From positions 44,090-108,089 of the forward strand of contig NZ_LMGZ01000006.1 in NCBI RefSeq assembly GCF_001427605.1: DNA of 64,000 nucleotides. Reading direction: 5' to 3'. The DNA is from Devosia sp. Root635. Lineage in GTDB: Bacteria; Pseudomonadota; Alphaproteobacteria; Rhizobiales; Devosiaceae. Positions 1 through 7,970 of this stretch are shown here, piece by piece. The notes under the pieces were generated by a model. It was given only the letters and a program-made list of their open reading frames with translations. It was not told where the DNA came from and searched no databases. Each line of letters starts with the position of its first letter. Positions within the stretch are counted from its first letter, which is position 1. The position numbers and the translations under genes are program-made.

Positions 1-1
1 C

Positions 2-460
2 CTGCTCATGGCCACCTTCTTCCTGCTCGGGCGCCTGCTGACCAAAAACCACTACGCCAAGTCCCAGCACATCCTCGATCCGGCTTTGACCGCGCTGATG
101 AGCGTGGTGGCCGCAACCCAGCTCGGCCTGCTGCTGGCGGGCATAGGCTCCGATCTCGATTTCATCCGCGTCACCGCCTTTGCCCTTGGCGTGGTGCTGG
201 TCGTGCTCGGCATCATCCTCTTCGAGGCCGAGCGGCACACCTATGCCGGCTTGCGGATGCCCTGGCCTCTGCGCTCCGACCGCGCCTGGCGCATAGTCCA
301 TCGCGTCACGGGCCTGGCCTATGGCCTGGCCGGCCTTGCCCTGCTGGCGCTGGCCTGGTTCGATACCGGGCTCGCCACGCGCGTCCTGGGCTTCGCCGCA
401 GCGCTGCTGTTGCCCGCTCTCGTCGCCGGACTCGCCACGCTGCTTTTCGACCGAAGCTGA
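2..460 (+). CDS. SdpI-family membrane protein (5' partial)
   Basis: The reading frame is open to the left edge of the window, so the true start lies upstream; a Met codon at 8 is only the first one visible. The visible 150 residues hold about four hydrophobic segments. Between them is the soluble stretch AGLRMPWPLRSDRAWRIVHR, which resembles the conserved R-x-PW-x-hydrophilic-W-x-x-x-HR signature of SdpI-like membrane proteins. SdpI in Bacillus is an immunity protein; in proteobacteria the family role is mostly unknown. It runs in the same direction as the symporter that follows, about 180 bases away, so they are probably separate units. Confidence 0.6.
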   Translation: MLMATFFLLGRLLTKNHYAKSQHILDPALTALMSVVAATQLGLLLAGIGSDLDFIRVTAFALGVVLVVLGIILFEAERHTYAGLRMPWPLRSDRAWRIVHRVTGLAYGLAGLALLALAWFDTGLATRVLGFAAALLLPALVAGLATLLFDRS

Positions 461-594
461 CCGATCCGCATAGCCATTGCCGCGAATGGCTTCGCCTCGG
501 CAGGAATTTTTCCGGCCCGGCGCGGAATCGAAAAGCCTTGCGCAGCAAATTATCGTTCAAACGAGTAGAATCGTGCTTAATTTCGAGGCGTGCA

Positions 595-609
595 GCCCAA
601 TTGTTGGGC
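595..609 (+). promoter_or_regulatory. small stem-loop in symporter 5' region
   Basis: GCCCAA, a 3-base loop, then TTGGGC lies about 30 bases before the symporter start. It could form in the 5' leader of the mRNA. Nothing else ties it to regulation. Confidence 0.2.
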
Positions 610-638
610 GGGCGTCTCGGCTAATTGCAGGTCAACAC

Positions 639-2012
639 ATGTCACCCACCACTGTTTCTGCTGCTCGGGCGCCACGCGCACCGAAGCCGCTTTATCGCTC
701 GTTCGGCTTCCAGGTCCTGGCAGCCATGGTCATCGGCCTCATCCTGGGCTACATCGCCCGCCAGATGGGTCCTGACGCCGCTGGCGGCGCCAACTGGCTG
801 GTCCAGACCCTCTCCACCGTCGGCTCCGCCTTCGTGTCGCTGCTGCGCGCTCTGGTGCCGGTGCTGGTCTTCACCGCCATCGTGGCCTCGATCGCCAATC
901 TCCGCGAACTCCAGAACGCGGCCAAGCTGGTCTGGCAGACCCTGCTCTGGTTCGCCATCACCGCGCTCATCGCCGTGGCCATCGGTATTGCCCTCGGCCT
1001 CATCATCCAGCCGGGTCTCAATACCGCCGTCGCCGAAACCGCGGCCCGCGCCCCTTCGTCGTCGGGTTCCTGGCTCGATTTCCTCAAGGGCCTGATCCCC
1101 GCCAACATCTTCGGCCTCCAGGCATCGACCCGCGTCACCGATAGCGGCGCCAGCACCAGCCTCAACTTCAACGTGCTGCAGATCCTGGTGATCTCCATCG
1201 TGGTCGGCATTGCCGCCCTCAAGGTCGGCCCCGCCGCCGATACGTTCCTGGCCTTCAACCGCTCCTTCCTCAAGATCGTCCACAAGATCCTGTGGTGGGT
1301 CATTCGCCTCACGCCCATCGGCACCATCGGCCTGCTCGGCAATGCCGTGGCCGTCTATGGCTGGGATGCCCTGGCCCAGCTCGGCTGGTACTCGGCGGCC
1401 ATCTATATCGGCCTGGCTTTGGTTCTCTTCGTGGTCTATCCGGTGCTGCTGCAGAGCAATGGGCTCAATCCCATCCGCTACTTCCAGAGCGCCTGGCCGG
1501 CCATCCAGCTCGCCTTCGTCTCGCGGAGCTCCATCGGCACCCTGCCGGTCACCGAGCGTATCACGGAGAAGAACCTGGGCGTGCCGCGTGAATATGCCGC
1601 CTTCGCCGTGCCGCTCGGCGCCACCACCAAGATGGACGGTTGCGCCGCCATCTACCCGGCGATCTCGGCCATCTTCGTGGCTCAGTTCTTCGGCGTGCCG
1701 CTCGGCATCGAGCACTACCTGCTGATCGCCTTCGTGTCGGTCATCGGTTCGTCCGCCACTGCGGGTCTCACCGGCGCCACCGTCATGCTGACGCTGACGC
1801 TCTCCACCCTCGGCCTGCCGCTCGAAGGCGTCGGCCTGCTGCTCGCCGTCGATCCGATCCTCGACATGGGCCGCACCGCCGTCAACGTGGCCGGCCAGGC
1901 GCTGATCCCGACCATCGTCGCCAAGCGCCAGGGCATTCTCGACCAGTCCGTCTACGACGCCGGCGAAAGCATCGACTCGCTCGACATCGCCGATGCGGTT
2001 CCGGCCGAATAG
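639..2012 (+). CDS. dicarboxylate/amino-acid:cation symporter (DAACS family)
   Basis: A 457-residue GltP/DctA-type carrier in the inner membrane that would import C4-dicarboxylates, glutamate or aspartate together with Na+ or H+. The start at 639 gives a short cytoplasmic N-terminus before the first membrane helix (FQVLAAMVIGLILGYIA). The frame stays open to 477, but the extra 54 residues are hydrophilic and unlike the family. Family marks are the serine-rich re-entrant loop (SRSSIGTLPVT), the PLGATTKMDGCA segment that corresponds to the NMDGT region of the core, and DPILDMGRTAVNVAG near the C-terminus. Note KMDGC in place of the usual NMDGT. A perfect terminator follows, so it is probably monocistronic. 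Confidence 0.9.
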   Translation: MSPTTVSAARAPRAPKPLYRSFGFQVLAAMVIGLILGYIARQMGPDAAGGANWLVQTLSTVGSAFVSLLRALVPVLVFTAIVASIANLRELQNAAKLVWQTLLWFAITALIAVAIGIALGLIIQPGLNTAVAETAARAPSSSGSWLDFLKGLIPANIFGLQASTRVTDSGASTSLNFNVLQILVISIVVGIAALKVGPAADTFLAFNRSFLKIVHKILWWVIRLTPIGTIGLLGNAVAVYGWDALAQLGWYSAAIYIGLALVLFVVYPVLLQSNGLNPIRYFQSAWPAIQLAFVSRSSIGTLPVTERITEKNLGVPREYAAFAVPLGATTKMDGCAAIYPAISAIFVAQFFGVPLGIEHYLLIAFVSVIGSSATAGLTGATVMLTLTLSTLGLPLEGVGLLLAVDPILDMGRTAVNVAGQALIPTIVAKRQGILDQSVYDAGESIDSLDIADAVPAE

Positions 2013-2034
2013 GGCAGGGCCCATCGCCAAGACG

Positions 2035-2066
2035 AAAAGGGGAGGCGAAAGCCTCCCCTTTTGTTT
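2035..2066 (+). terminator. rho-independent terminator after the symporter
   Basis: A perfect 12-bp stem (AAAAGGGGAGGC, loop GAAA, complementary arm) runs straight into TTTTGTTT. It is the clearest intrinsic terminator in the window and lies 23 bases after the symporter stop. Confidence 0.9.
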
Positions 2067-2151
2067 GCCCCGGCAGCGGCTGAAGGCTCATGCCACGCCC
2101 TGTCAGCAGCGCGTGGCACGACATCCGGGCAACTGAACCCGGAGAGATTCC

Positions 2152-2508
2152 ATGCTGGACCATGTCGGCCTTCGCACCACGCAATTCGATAACCTGATGG
2201 CCTTCTACAAGGCGGTACTAGCACCGCTTGGCTATTCCGTGATGATGGAATATCCCGGCGCCGCCGGCCTGGGCCGCGCCTATCCCGATTTCTGGATCGG
2301 CGCCGACGACAAGGGCAGCTCCAACCTCCACCTGGCCTTCAAGACCGATGACCGCAAGGCAGTGGACGCCTTCCACGCCGCCGCCCTCACCCATGGCGGC
2401 AAGGACAACGGCGCCCCCGGCCTGCGCGACTACACGCCGACCTACTACGCCGCCTTCGTCATCGATCCTGACGGCAACAATCTCGAAGTGGTCTGCAACG
2501 ACGAATAG
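2152..2508 (+). CDS. VOC (glyoxalase/bleomycin resistance) family protein
   Basis: A 118-residue single VOC module, starting MLDHVGLRTTQFDNLMAFY and ending with FVIDPDGNNLEVVC, the usual first and last strands of this fold. The metal-site candidates are His4 and the Glu of NLEVV. Family members are dioxygenases, glyoxalases or antibiotic-binding proteins, and the substrate here cannot be read from the sequence. GGAGAG about 7 bases upstream supports the start. The next gene is convergent, with a long palindromic repeat between them. Confidence 0.8.
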   Translation: MLDHVGLRTTQFDNLMAFYKAVLAPLGYSVMMEYPGAAGLGRAYPDFWIGADDKGSSNLHLAFKTDDRKAVDAFHAAALTHGGKDNGAPGLRDYTPTYYAAFVIDPDGNNLEVVCNDE

Positions 2509-2510
2509 GA

Positions 2511-2650
2511 TTGGAGGCACGCCCTCGTGGTTCGAGGCTCGCGAAGAGCTCGCACCTCACCATGAGGGCTACTCTTGATGCGGTGTACCAGTAGCCCTCA
2601 TGGTGAGGCGGGAGCGCAGCGACCCTCGAACCACGAGGGCGTGCCTCCAA
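2511..2650. repeat. family A palindromic element, copy 1
   Basis: A 140-base nested inverted repeat. The outer arms (2511-2536 and 2625-2650) are perfect 26-bp complements containing CCCTCGTGGTTCGAG. The inner arms (about 2555-2573 and 2590-2608) are perfect 19-bp complements, CCTCACCATGAGGGCTACT. It fills the space between two convergent genes and could fold into a very long hairpin. Related copies lie at 10506-10655 and 34681-34806. Confidence 0.9.
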
Positions 2651-2656
2651 TAGGTC

Positions 2657-3976
2657 TCACCCCACCAGCTTCAGCGCCGGCTTCTTCGTCTTCCGCGCCT
2701 TCTTCGCCTTGGGCATGCGGGGCACGTAATTGCTCATCACCCGCTCGATCACCTTGATCGCCTTTTCCGCCCCGTCCTCGGCATGCAGCTTCTCGGCCAC
2801 ATCGGCGGCATTGCGGCGATAATCCTCGTTGGTGGAAAGGTCCGCCAGCGCCCCGGCCAGGATTTCCGAGGTCAGCTTGCGCAGGCGCACCGGCTTGGGT
2901 CCGCAGCCCAGCTCATAGACGCGGCGGCCCCAATAGGGCTGGTCCACCGTCTGCGGCACCACGAATGTCGGCCGGCCCAGATGCAGCCCCGCCGATGTCG
3001 TGCCCGCGCCGCCATGATGGACCACGGCCGAGACATATTTGAACAGCTTGTCGTGCGGCGCCTTCTCGATGGCAAAGATGCTGTCGGGCAGATCCTGCGG
3101 ATTGATGCCGCCCCAGCCGCGGGCCACCACGGCGCGGCCACCCCACATGGCCACGGCTTCCTTCAAAATCTTGGTATTGCGCTCCGCCCCGAACGGCATC
3201 GAGCCGAACCCGATATAAACCGGCGCCTCGCCCTCGGAGAGGAATTGCTGGAATTCGGCCGACGGCTGCCAGTCGCTCCGGTCATGCAATTGCCAATAGC
3301 CTGTCACCAGCGCGCTTTTCGGCCAGTCGCGCGGCCGCGGCGACACGATCGGCGAATACGCATAGAGCGTCGTCAGCGATGTGCCATCGGTATTGCGGAA
3401 GAAGCCGCCCTTCTTGCGCGCATCCAGCCCCATCAGCTCGCGGCGCAGCTTGTTGCGCGGCAGGTTGTAATAGATTTGCTGCACGGTCATCGCCGTATAG
3501 GTCAGCTTGTTGAAGGCCGGGCCGAAATCGGCGCCGTAATAGATGCAGAGCGGGAATTCGCTGGTCGAGTTCAGCGGCTGCAAGGCCACCATGATGGCCG
3601 GAATATGCAGCGCCTCGGCAATGTCGATGCCGAAGCTGGTATTCATGTTCAGGATCAGCATGTCGGCGCCCTGGCACATATGCCAGGCGTGGCGCGCCGC
3701 CGTATCGACAATCTGCTGGCCCTGCCGCAACAGGCTCGGCCCGTTGATGAGCATGGACTGGCTCATCGCATTCTCGAATCGCTGCTGCGTCAGGAACGAC
3801 TGGATCGACGGGCCCAGCGTGTGGAACTCGATTCCATAGCCTTCCACCATGCCCTGGAACTCTTCGGAGGCCCCCAGGACAACCGAATATCCGCGCTCCT
3901 TGAGCGCAATCGCAAGGGCCAGATAGGGTTGAACGTCGCCTTGCGTGCCGATCGTGACAAGGGCAATGCGCTTCAA
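2657..3976 (-). CDS. UGT-like glycosyltransferase (GT1, sterol/macrolide glucosyltransferase type)
   Basis: 439 residues with the two-domain GT-B layout. The N-terminal part begins MKRIALVTIGTQGDVQPYLA, the G-x-x-GDVQP-h pattern of GT28/UGT N-domains. The C-terminal donor-binding part has VVHHGGAGTTSAGLHLGRP and then VDQPYWGRRVYELGCGP, matching the UGT signature (HHGGAGT, GRP, P-x-x-x-DQ-x-x-W). It would transfer a sugar from a nucleotide sugar onto a lipid or small molecule; the acceptor is unknown. The last about 25 residues are Lys/Arg-rich (KAKKARKTKKPALK), a basic tail that could hold it at the membrane (inference). It stands alone. Confidence 0.85.
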   Translation of the reverse strand: MKRIALVTIGTQGDVQPYLALAIALKERGYSVVLGASEEFQGMVEGYGIEFHTLGPSIQSFLTQQRFENAMSQSMLINGPSLLRQGQQIVDTAARHAWHMCQGADMLILNMNTSFGIDIAEALHIPAIMVALQPLNSTSEFPLCIYYGADFGPAFNKLTYTAMTVQQIYYNLPRNKLRRELMGLDARKKGGFFRNTDGTSLTTLYAYSPIVSPRPRDWPKSALVTGYWQLHDRSDWQPSAEFQQFLSEGEAPVYIGFGSMPFGAERNTKILKEAVAMWGGRAVVARGWGGINPQDLPDSIFAIEKAPHDKLFKYVSAVVHHGGAGTTSAGLHLGRPTFVVPQTVDQPYWGRRVYELGCGPKPVRLRKLTSEILAGALADLSTNEDYRRNAADVAEKLHAEDGAEKAIKVIERVMSNYVPRMPKAKKARKTKKPALKLVG

Positions 3977-4113
3977 AGTCTTACCTCACCATATGCCGTC
4001 TGGAGCCGAAGGTTGGCGTCCCTCGGACCATTTACAATACCCTGTGGAGGATTTATGAACGGACTGTCGATAGCTGATTTCCTTACAAAAATCGCATCTG
4101 AAGGGCAAGGGAC

Positions 4114-4209
4114 ATGCAGTCTCTCTACACTGTTGCTGAGGTTGGAGCATTGCTCGCCGCGGGTGCAGTGGCTGCTTTTGCCTTCGCGGCGGCGGCAAAC
4201 GCCCGCTAG
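4114..4209 (+). CDS. putative 31-residue membrane small protein
   Basis: This lies in the 412-base space between the glycosyltransferase and the aminotransferase. An ATG preceded by AAGGGCAAGGGAC opens a 31-codon frame rich in Ala and Val (for example LLAAGAVAAFAFAAAA), which would form one membrane helix. A 10-bp inverted repeat (4209-4218 with 4236-4245) begins at the last base of its stop codon. A second frame with a better ribosome site (GGAGG before ATG at 4055, ending 4309, 84 residues) overlaps it, but becomes Arg/Ser/Pro-rich like a non-coding frame. The two cannot be told apart without conservation data. Confidence 0.35.
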   Translation: MQSLYTVAEVGALLAAGAVAAFAFAAAANAR

Positions 4210-4245
4210 CTCTTCCCGCATGGCCTTGCTGGGGCCGGGAAGAGC
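4209..4245. terminator. inverted repeat after the small ORF
   Basis: GCTCTTCCCG and its exact complement are separated by 17 bases that can pair further. There is no T-run, so intrinsic termination is doubtful; it may stabilise the 3' end of a short transcript. Confidence 0.35.
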
Positions 4246-4388
4246 CGAACACGAGACAGACCCGAAACCGGGGTCACTTAACCCGTTCACAACCATAATT
4301 CCGCGATAATCACCGCCTCAATGAGAGGCGTGGCGCTCTGAGCGCGTCGCGGCCAGTTCAGGTCCTTGTTGGGACCGCCGAGGAAATC

Positions 4389-5603
4389 ATGAGCGACGAC
4401 TTCCACAAAATCCGCCGTCTTCCCCCTTACGTCTTTGCCCATATCGACCCGCTAAAGGCCAAGGCCCGCGCCGAAGGCGTCGATGTCATCGATCTGGGCA
4501 TGGGCAATCCCGACATGCCCACGCCGGCCCACATCGTCGAAAAGCTGCAGGAAACGGTCAAGGACGGCCGCACCCACCGCTATTCCACCTCGCGCGGCAT
4601 TCCCGGCCTGCGCAAGGCCCAGGCCAGCTATTACGGCCGCCGCTTCGGCGTGAAGCTCAATCCCGATACCCAGGTCGTGGCCACGCTCGGCTCCAAGGAA
4701 GGCTTCGCCAACATGGCCTCGGCCATCACCGCTCCAGGCGACGTGGTGCTGGTGCCCAACCCGACCTATCCCATCCATTCCTTCGGCTTCATCATGTCTG
4801 GCGGCGTCGTCCGCTCCATGCCCGCCGATCCGAATGAAGATTTCATGCGCTCGCTCGATCGCGCCGTGCGCCACTCGATCCCCAAGCCGATCGCGCTGGT
4901 GCTGAACTACCCGGCCAACCCGACCGCCTACACGGCCTCGCTCGATTTTTATACCGAGGTGGTCAAGTACTGCCGCGAGCACGACATCTTCATCCTCTCC
5001 GATCTCGCCTATTCCGAGATTTATTTCGACGAGAATGACCCGCCGCCCTCCGTTTTGCAGGTGCCCGGCGCCATGGATATCTCGGTGGAATTCACCTCCA
5101 TGTCCAAGACCTATTCCATGCCCGGCTGGCGCGTCGGTTTTGCCGTCGGCAACGAGCGCCTGATCGCGGCTTTGGCCCGCGTCAAATCCTACCTCGACTA
5201 CGGCGCCTTCACCCCCATCCAGGTCGCCGCCGCCGCCGCACTCAACGGCAGCGACGATGTCATCGACGAGGTCCGCAAGGTCTACAAGATGCGCCGCGAC
5301 GTGATGGTCGAGAGCTTTGCACGCTCCGGCTGGGACATTCCCGTGCCAAAGGCCACCATGTTCGCCTGGGCCCCGATTCCGGCCCAGTTCGCCCATCTCG
5401 GCTCGCTCGAATTCGCCAAGCTCCTGATCAAGGAAACCGGCGTCGGCGTCGCCCCTGGCGTCGGCTTCGGCGAATATGGCGATCAGTATATCCGCCTCGC
5501 CTTCGTCGAAAACGAACAGCGCATCCGCCAGGCCGCCCGCAACATCAAGAAACTCCTCGGCTCCAAGACCGGCTCAGGGAACGTCGTGCCTCTGGTCGGG
5601 TAG
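4389..5603 (+). CDS. PLP aminotransferase, AlaC / LL-diaminopimelate aminotransferase-like
   Basis: 404 residues, fold-type I class I/II aminotransferase. It begins with the AlaC-type segment RRLPPYVFAHIDPLKAKAR and DLGMGNPDMPTP. The PLP lysine is in SMSKTYSMPGWRVGF (about residue 239); NYPANPTA and the DLAYSEI cofactor contacts are present. In many Hyphomicrobiales a gene of this type stands directly before hom, glpX and recJ, as here except for two inserted genes. Likely reaction: transamination between alanine/pyruvate or a related amino acid and glutamate. A GAGGAAA site precedes the start. Confidence 0.88.
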   Translation: MSDDFHKIRRLPPYVFAHIDPLKAKARAEGVDVIDLGMGNPDMPTPAHIVEKLQETVKDGRTHRYSTSRGIPGLRKAQASYYGRRFGVKLNPDTQVVATLGSKEGFANMASAITAPGDVVLVPNPTYPIHSFGFIMSGGVVRSMPADPNEDFMRSLDRAVRHSIPKPIALVLNYPANPTAYTASLDFYTEVVKYCREHDIFILSDLAYSEIYFDENDPPPSVLQVPGAMDISVEFTSMSKTYSMPGWRVGFAVGNERLIAALARVKSYLDYGAFTPIQVAAAAALNGSDDVIDEVRKVYKMRRDVMVESFARSGWDIPVPKATMFAWAPIPAQFAHLGSLEFAKLLIKETGVGVAPGVGFGEYGDQYIRLAFVENEQRIRQAARNIKKLLGSKTGSGNVVPLVG

Positions 5604-5663
5604 GGCGTCATCCTCCGGCTTGATCGGTCGAGCGCTTATTAGAGCGCGATATCCTCGGCTCCT

Positions 5664-5738
5664 GCTCACCCTCCCCCTTGAGGGGAGGGTAGCGTCGCCT
5701 GGCCCGCAGGGCCTTGGCAGAGCTGGGGAGGGGGTGTC
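5664..5738. repeat. palindromic repeat, CCCTCCCC...GGGGAGGG type
   Basis: Inverted segments CCCTCCCCCTTGAGGGGAGGG and a following GC-rich arm ending GGGGAGGGGGT lie just after the aminotransferase. They resemble the family D elements at 13.96, 18.17 and 47.33 kb. Confidence 0.5.
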
Positions 5739-5790
5739 GAGGCTTGACGACTGTTATCGCACCGGTGTCTTTTCGCTTCAAATAAATACA

Positions 5791-5805
5791 TGACAGGATA
5801 ACTCA
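5791..5805 (+). promoter_or_regulatory. putative RirA iron-responsive box
   Basis: TGACAGGATAACTCA fits the published rhizobial RirA operator pattern TGA-N9-TCA exactly. It lies in a locally AT-rich stretch 41 bases before the start chosen for the first iron-type binding protein. A second match precedes the FecBCDE-type operon. RirA itself is not in the window. Confidence 0.55.
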
Positions 5806-5846
5806 TCTTTTGTATGGAGAGCCATCTCCATCCACTGAGTGCCGTC

Positions 5847-6821
5847 ATGATCACCCGCCTGCTTGCCCTCGTCCTCCCCGTGGCCTTCACCGCCACCGCC
5901 GCTTTCGCCCAGGCCTTCCCCGTCACCGTCGACCATGCCTATGGCGCCACCATCATCGAGGCCGCGCCGCAGCGTGTCGTCACCTGGGGCTGGGGCACGC
6001 AGGATGCGGTGCTGGCGCTGGGCGTCGTGCCCGTCGGCATCCCGTCGATGACCTATGGTGGCGACGGGGAGGGCCTCCTGGCCTGGACCCGCGCGGCGAT
6101 CGAGCAGAGCGGCCAGCCCATGCCGGAAATTCTCGGCGATGGCGCCGGCGCCCCGAATTTCGAAGCCATCGCCGCGCTCGACCCCGATGTCATCATCGCC
6201 GTCTATTCGGGTATTACCGAAGACGAATATGCGCGCCTGAGCCAGATCGCGCCCACCGTCGTCTTTCCCGAAATCCGCTGGACCGCCAGCTGGCAGGACG
6301 TGGTCCGCCTGACCGGCGAGGCCCTTGGCAAGCCCGGCGAGGCCACCCAGCTCATCGCCGATACCGAGCAGTTCATCGCCGATGAGGTTGCCAAATACCC
6401 CGCCATTGCCGGCAAGACCGTCATCAACTTCGTCGATAGCGGCGAAGGCTCCATCTCCATCCGCAAGGCCATCGATCCGCGCACCAAGCTCCTGCTGTCC
6501 TTCGGCCTGCTACCGGCGCCCGAACTCGACAACAGCGATCCCGCCGCGTTCAACTACCTGCTGAGCTACGAAAACCTCGCCTCACTCGATGCCGACATTC
6601 TCGTCGCCTTCATGGATAGTCCCGAAGCGGCCGAAGCGTTTTTCGCCCAACCCTTCGCTGCCCGCGCGCCGCAGGTCGAAAGGGGCGCCCTCGTGCTGGT
6701 CGATGGTGCCTCCACCACCATGGCCGTGGGCGGTGCGGTCACGCCGCTGTCCCTGCGCTGGGCCTTGCCCGACCTGGTGGCCGCCGTCGGCGCCGCTGCC
6801 GAAGCCGCCGAAAAGCCCTGA
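5847..6821 (+). CDS. iron-siderophore-type ABC substrate-binding protein 1 (orphan)
   Basis: 324 residues, periplasmic. The start at 5847 gives a clean signal peptide (MITRLLALVLPVAFTATAAFAQ, cleavage after AFA or AFAQ); an in-frame ATG at 5814 would add 11 residues before it. The mature protein starts FPVTVDHAYGATIIEAAPQRVVTW, typical of cluster A/FecB-like proteins with two lobes joined by a helix. Its nearest relative is the next gene. No permease or ATPase is adjacent; the complete system at 14.3 kb could serve it (inference). The RirA-like box upstream suggests expression when iron is scarce. Confidence 0.85.
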   Translation: MITRLLALVLPVAFTATAAFAQAFPVTVDHAYGATIIEAAPQRVVTWGWGTQDAVLALGVVPVGIPSMTYGGDGEGLLAWTRAAIEQSGQPMPEILGDGAGAPNFEAIAALDPDVIIAVYSGITEDEYARLSQIAPTVVFPEIRWTASWQDVVRLTGEALGKPGEATQLIADTEQFIADEVAKYPAIAGKTVINFVDSGEGSISIRKAIDPRTKLLLSFGLLPAPELDNSDPAAFNYLLSYENLASLDADILVAFMDSPEAAEAFFAQPFAARAPQVERGALVLVDGASTTMAVGGAVTPLSLRWALPDLVAAVGAAAEAAEKP

Positions 6822-6846
6822 TGTTCCAAATGCCTGGAAGACAATC

Positions 6847-7824
6847 ATGAATCATCTCGTCAGATCCGTCATAGCCGCCGCCATCCTGGCAACCGCCGCT
6901 TTCGCCACATCAGTTCACGCCCAGACCTTCCCGGTCACGATTCCCCACGCCTTCGGCGAAACCACCATCCCCGCCAAGCCGCAGCGCATCGTCACCTGGG
7001 GCTGGGCCAGCCAGGATGCCGTGCTGGCCCTTGGCGAAATCCCGGTCGGCATTCCCCATTTCGCCTATGGCGGCGATGAAAACGGCGCCCTGGGCTGGGA
7101 CAAGGACGCCGTGGCGGCCCTTGGCGGCACCTTCCCGACCATCCTGCCGGCCGGCAATGACGTGCCGATCGAGGCCGTCGCCGCCCTGCAACCCGACCTC
7201 ATCATCGCCGTCTATTCCGGCATGACCGAGGACGAATACAACGTGCTGAGCGGCATCGCCCCGGTCGTCGTCTATCCCGAAGTGCCGTGGAGCACGTCGT
7301 GGCAGGAGGTGATCACCACTACGGGCAAGGCCATCGGCAAGCCTGCCGAAGCCGAGGCGCTGGTCGCCGACCTCGAACAGTTCATGGTCGCCGAAACCGC
7401 CAAATATCCCGAGGTCCAGGGCACCACCTTTGCCGGCATTGCCGAATATAATGGCGAAGTCGCCGTCTATGCCGGGCTCGACCCGCGCATGAGCTTCCTT
7501 GAGGATCTCGGCATGGTCCTCGCTCCCAGCGTCACCGAACTGGCCCAGGGTGAAAGCTTCTTCTATTCACTGAGCTACGAAACCTTCGACCGGCTCACCA
7601 GCGACATCCTGATCTCCTATTTCGAAACGCCGGAAACCGACGCCGCCTTCTTCGCCAATTCGCTCGTCGCCCTGCAGCTCCAGGTCAAATCCGGCGCCGT
7701 CGCCCACGTCGTCGGCGCCGAACTGATCAATTCAGTCTCCCCGCCCACCGCACTCTCGATCAAGTGGGGCTTTCCTCAATACATCAAGCTGATCGCCGAC
7801 GCCGCCAGGGCCGCCGGAAAATAG
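6847..7824 (+). CDS. iron-siderophore-type ABC substrate-binding protein 2 (orphan, tandem paralogue)
   Basis: 325 residues with signal peptide MNHLVRSVIAAAILATAAFA and processing near VHAQ. It is a close paralogue of the preceding gene: both have VTWGW-x-x-QDAVLALG, IIAVYSG-x-TEDEY and SW-x-x-V at matching places, so the pair arose by tandem duplication. GGAAG six bases upstream of the ATG, and only 25 bases between the two genes, point to co-transcription from the iron-box promoter. A strong hairpin follows. The ligand may be a ferric siderophore, haem or cobalamin; the sequence does not decide. Confidence 0.85.
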   Translation: MNHLVRSVIAAAILATAAFATSVHAQTFPVTIPHAFGETTIPAKPQRIVTWGWASQDAVLALGEIPVGIPHFAYGGDENGALGWDKDAVAALGGTFPTILPAGNDVPIEAVAALQPDLIIAVYSGMTEDEYNVLSGIAPVVVYPEVPWSTSWQEVITTTGKAIGKPAEAEALVADLEQFMVAETAKYPEVQGTTFAGIAEYNGEVAVYAGLDPRMSFLEDLGMVLAPSVTELAQGESFFYSLSYETFDRLTSDILISYFETPETDAAFFANSLVALQLQVKSGAVAHVVGAELINSVSPPTALSIKWGFPQYIKLIADAARAAGK

Positions 7825-7855
7825 CGGTTGGTAGGGGCAACCTGCTGCCAAACCG

Positions 7856-7896
7856 CCGATCTGTTCCTCCCCCTGCCAGGGGGAGGAACAGATCGG
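7856..7896. terminator. 19-bp perfect hairpin after the binding-protein pair
   Basis: A perfect 19-bp stem (CCGATCTGTTCCTCCCCCT) with loop GCC lies 32 bases after the stop. No T-run follows, so it may be a palindromic repeat that also acts as a 3' barrier. Confidence 0.6.
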
Positions 7897-7970
7897 GTAC
7901 TGCGATCTCTCCGCCATCGTATCAAACTCCTATTGACGGCTAGGCATATTCCTATGCACATGGCGCCACC

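Noticed and set aside
642..2030. Long open frame on the minus strand opposite the symporter
   Set aside because: Its translation is dominated by Gly, Asp, Glu, His and Arg without family motifs, as expected opposite a GC-rich gene. The same holds for long frames opposite the glycosyltransferase (2783-4309), recJ (10505-12181), cls (45466-47094) and valS (57017-58915).
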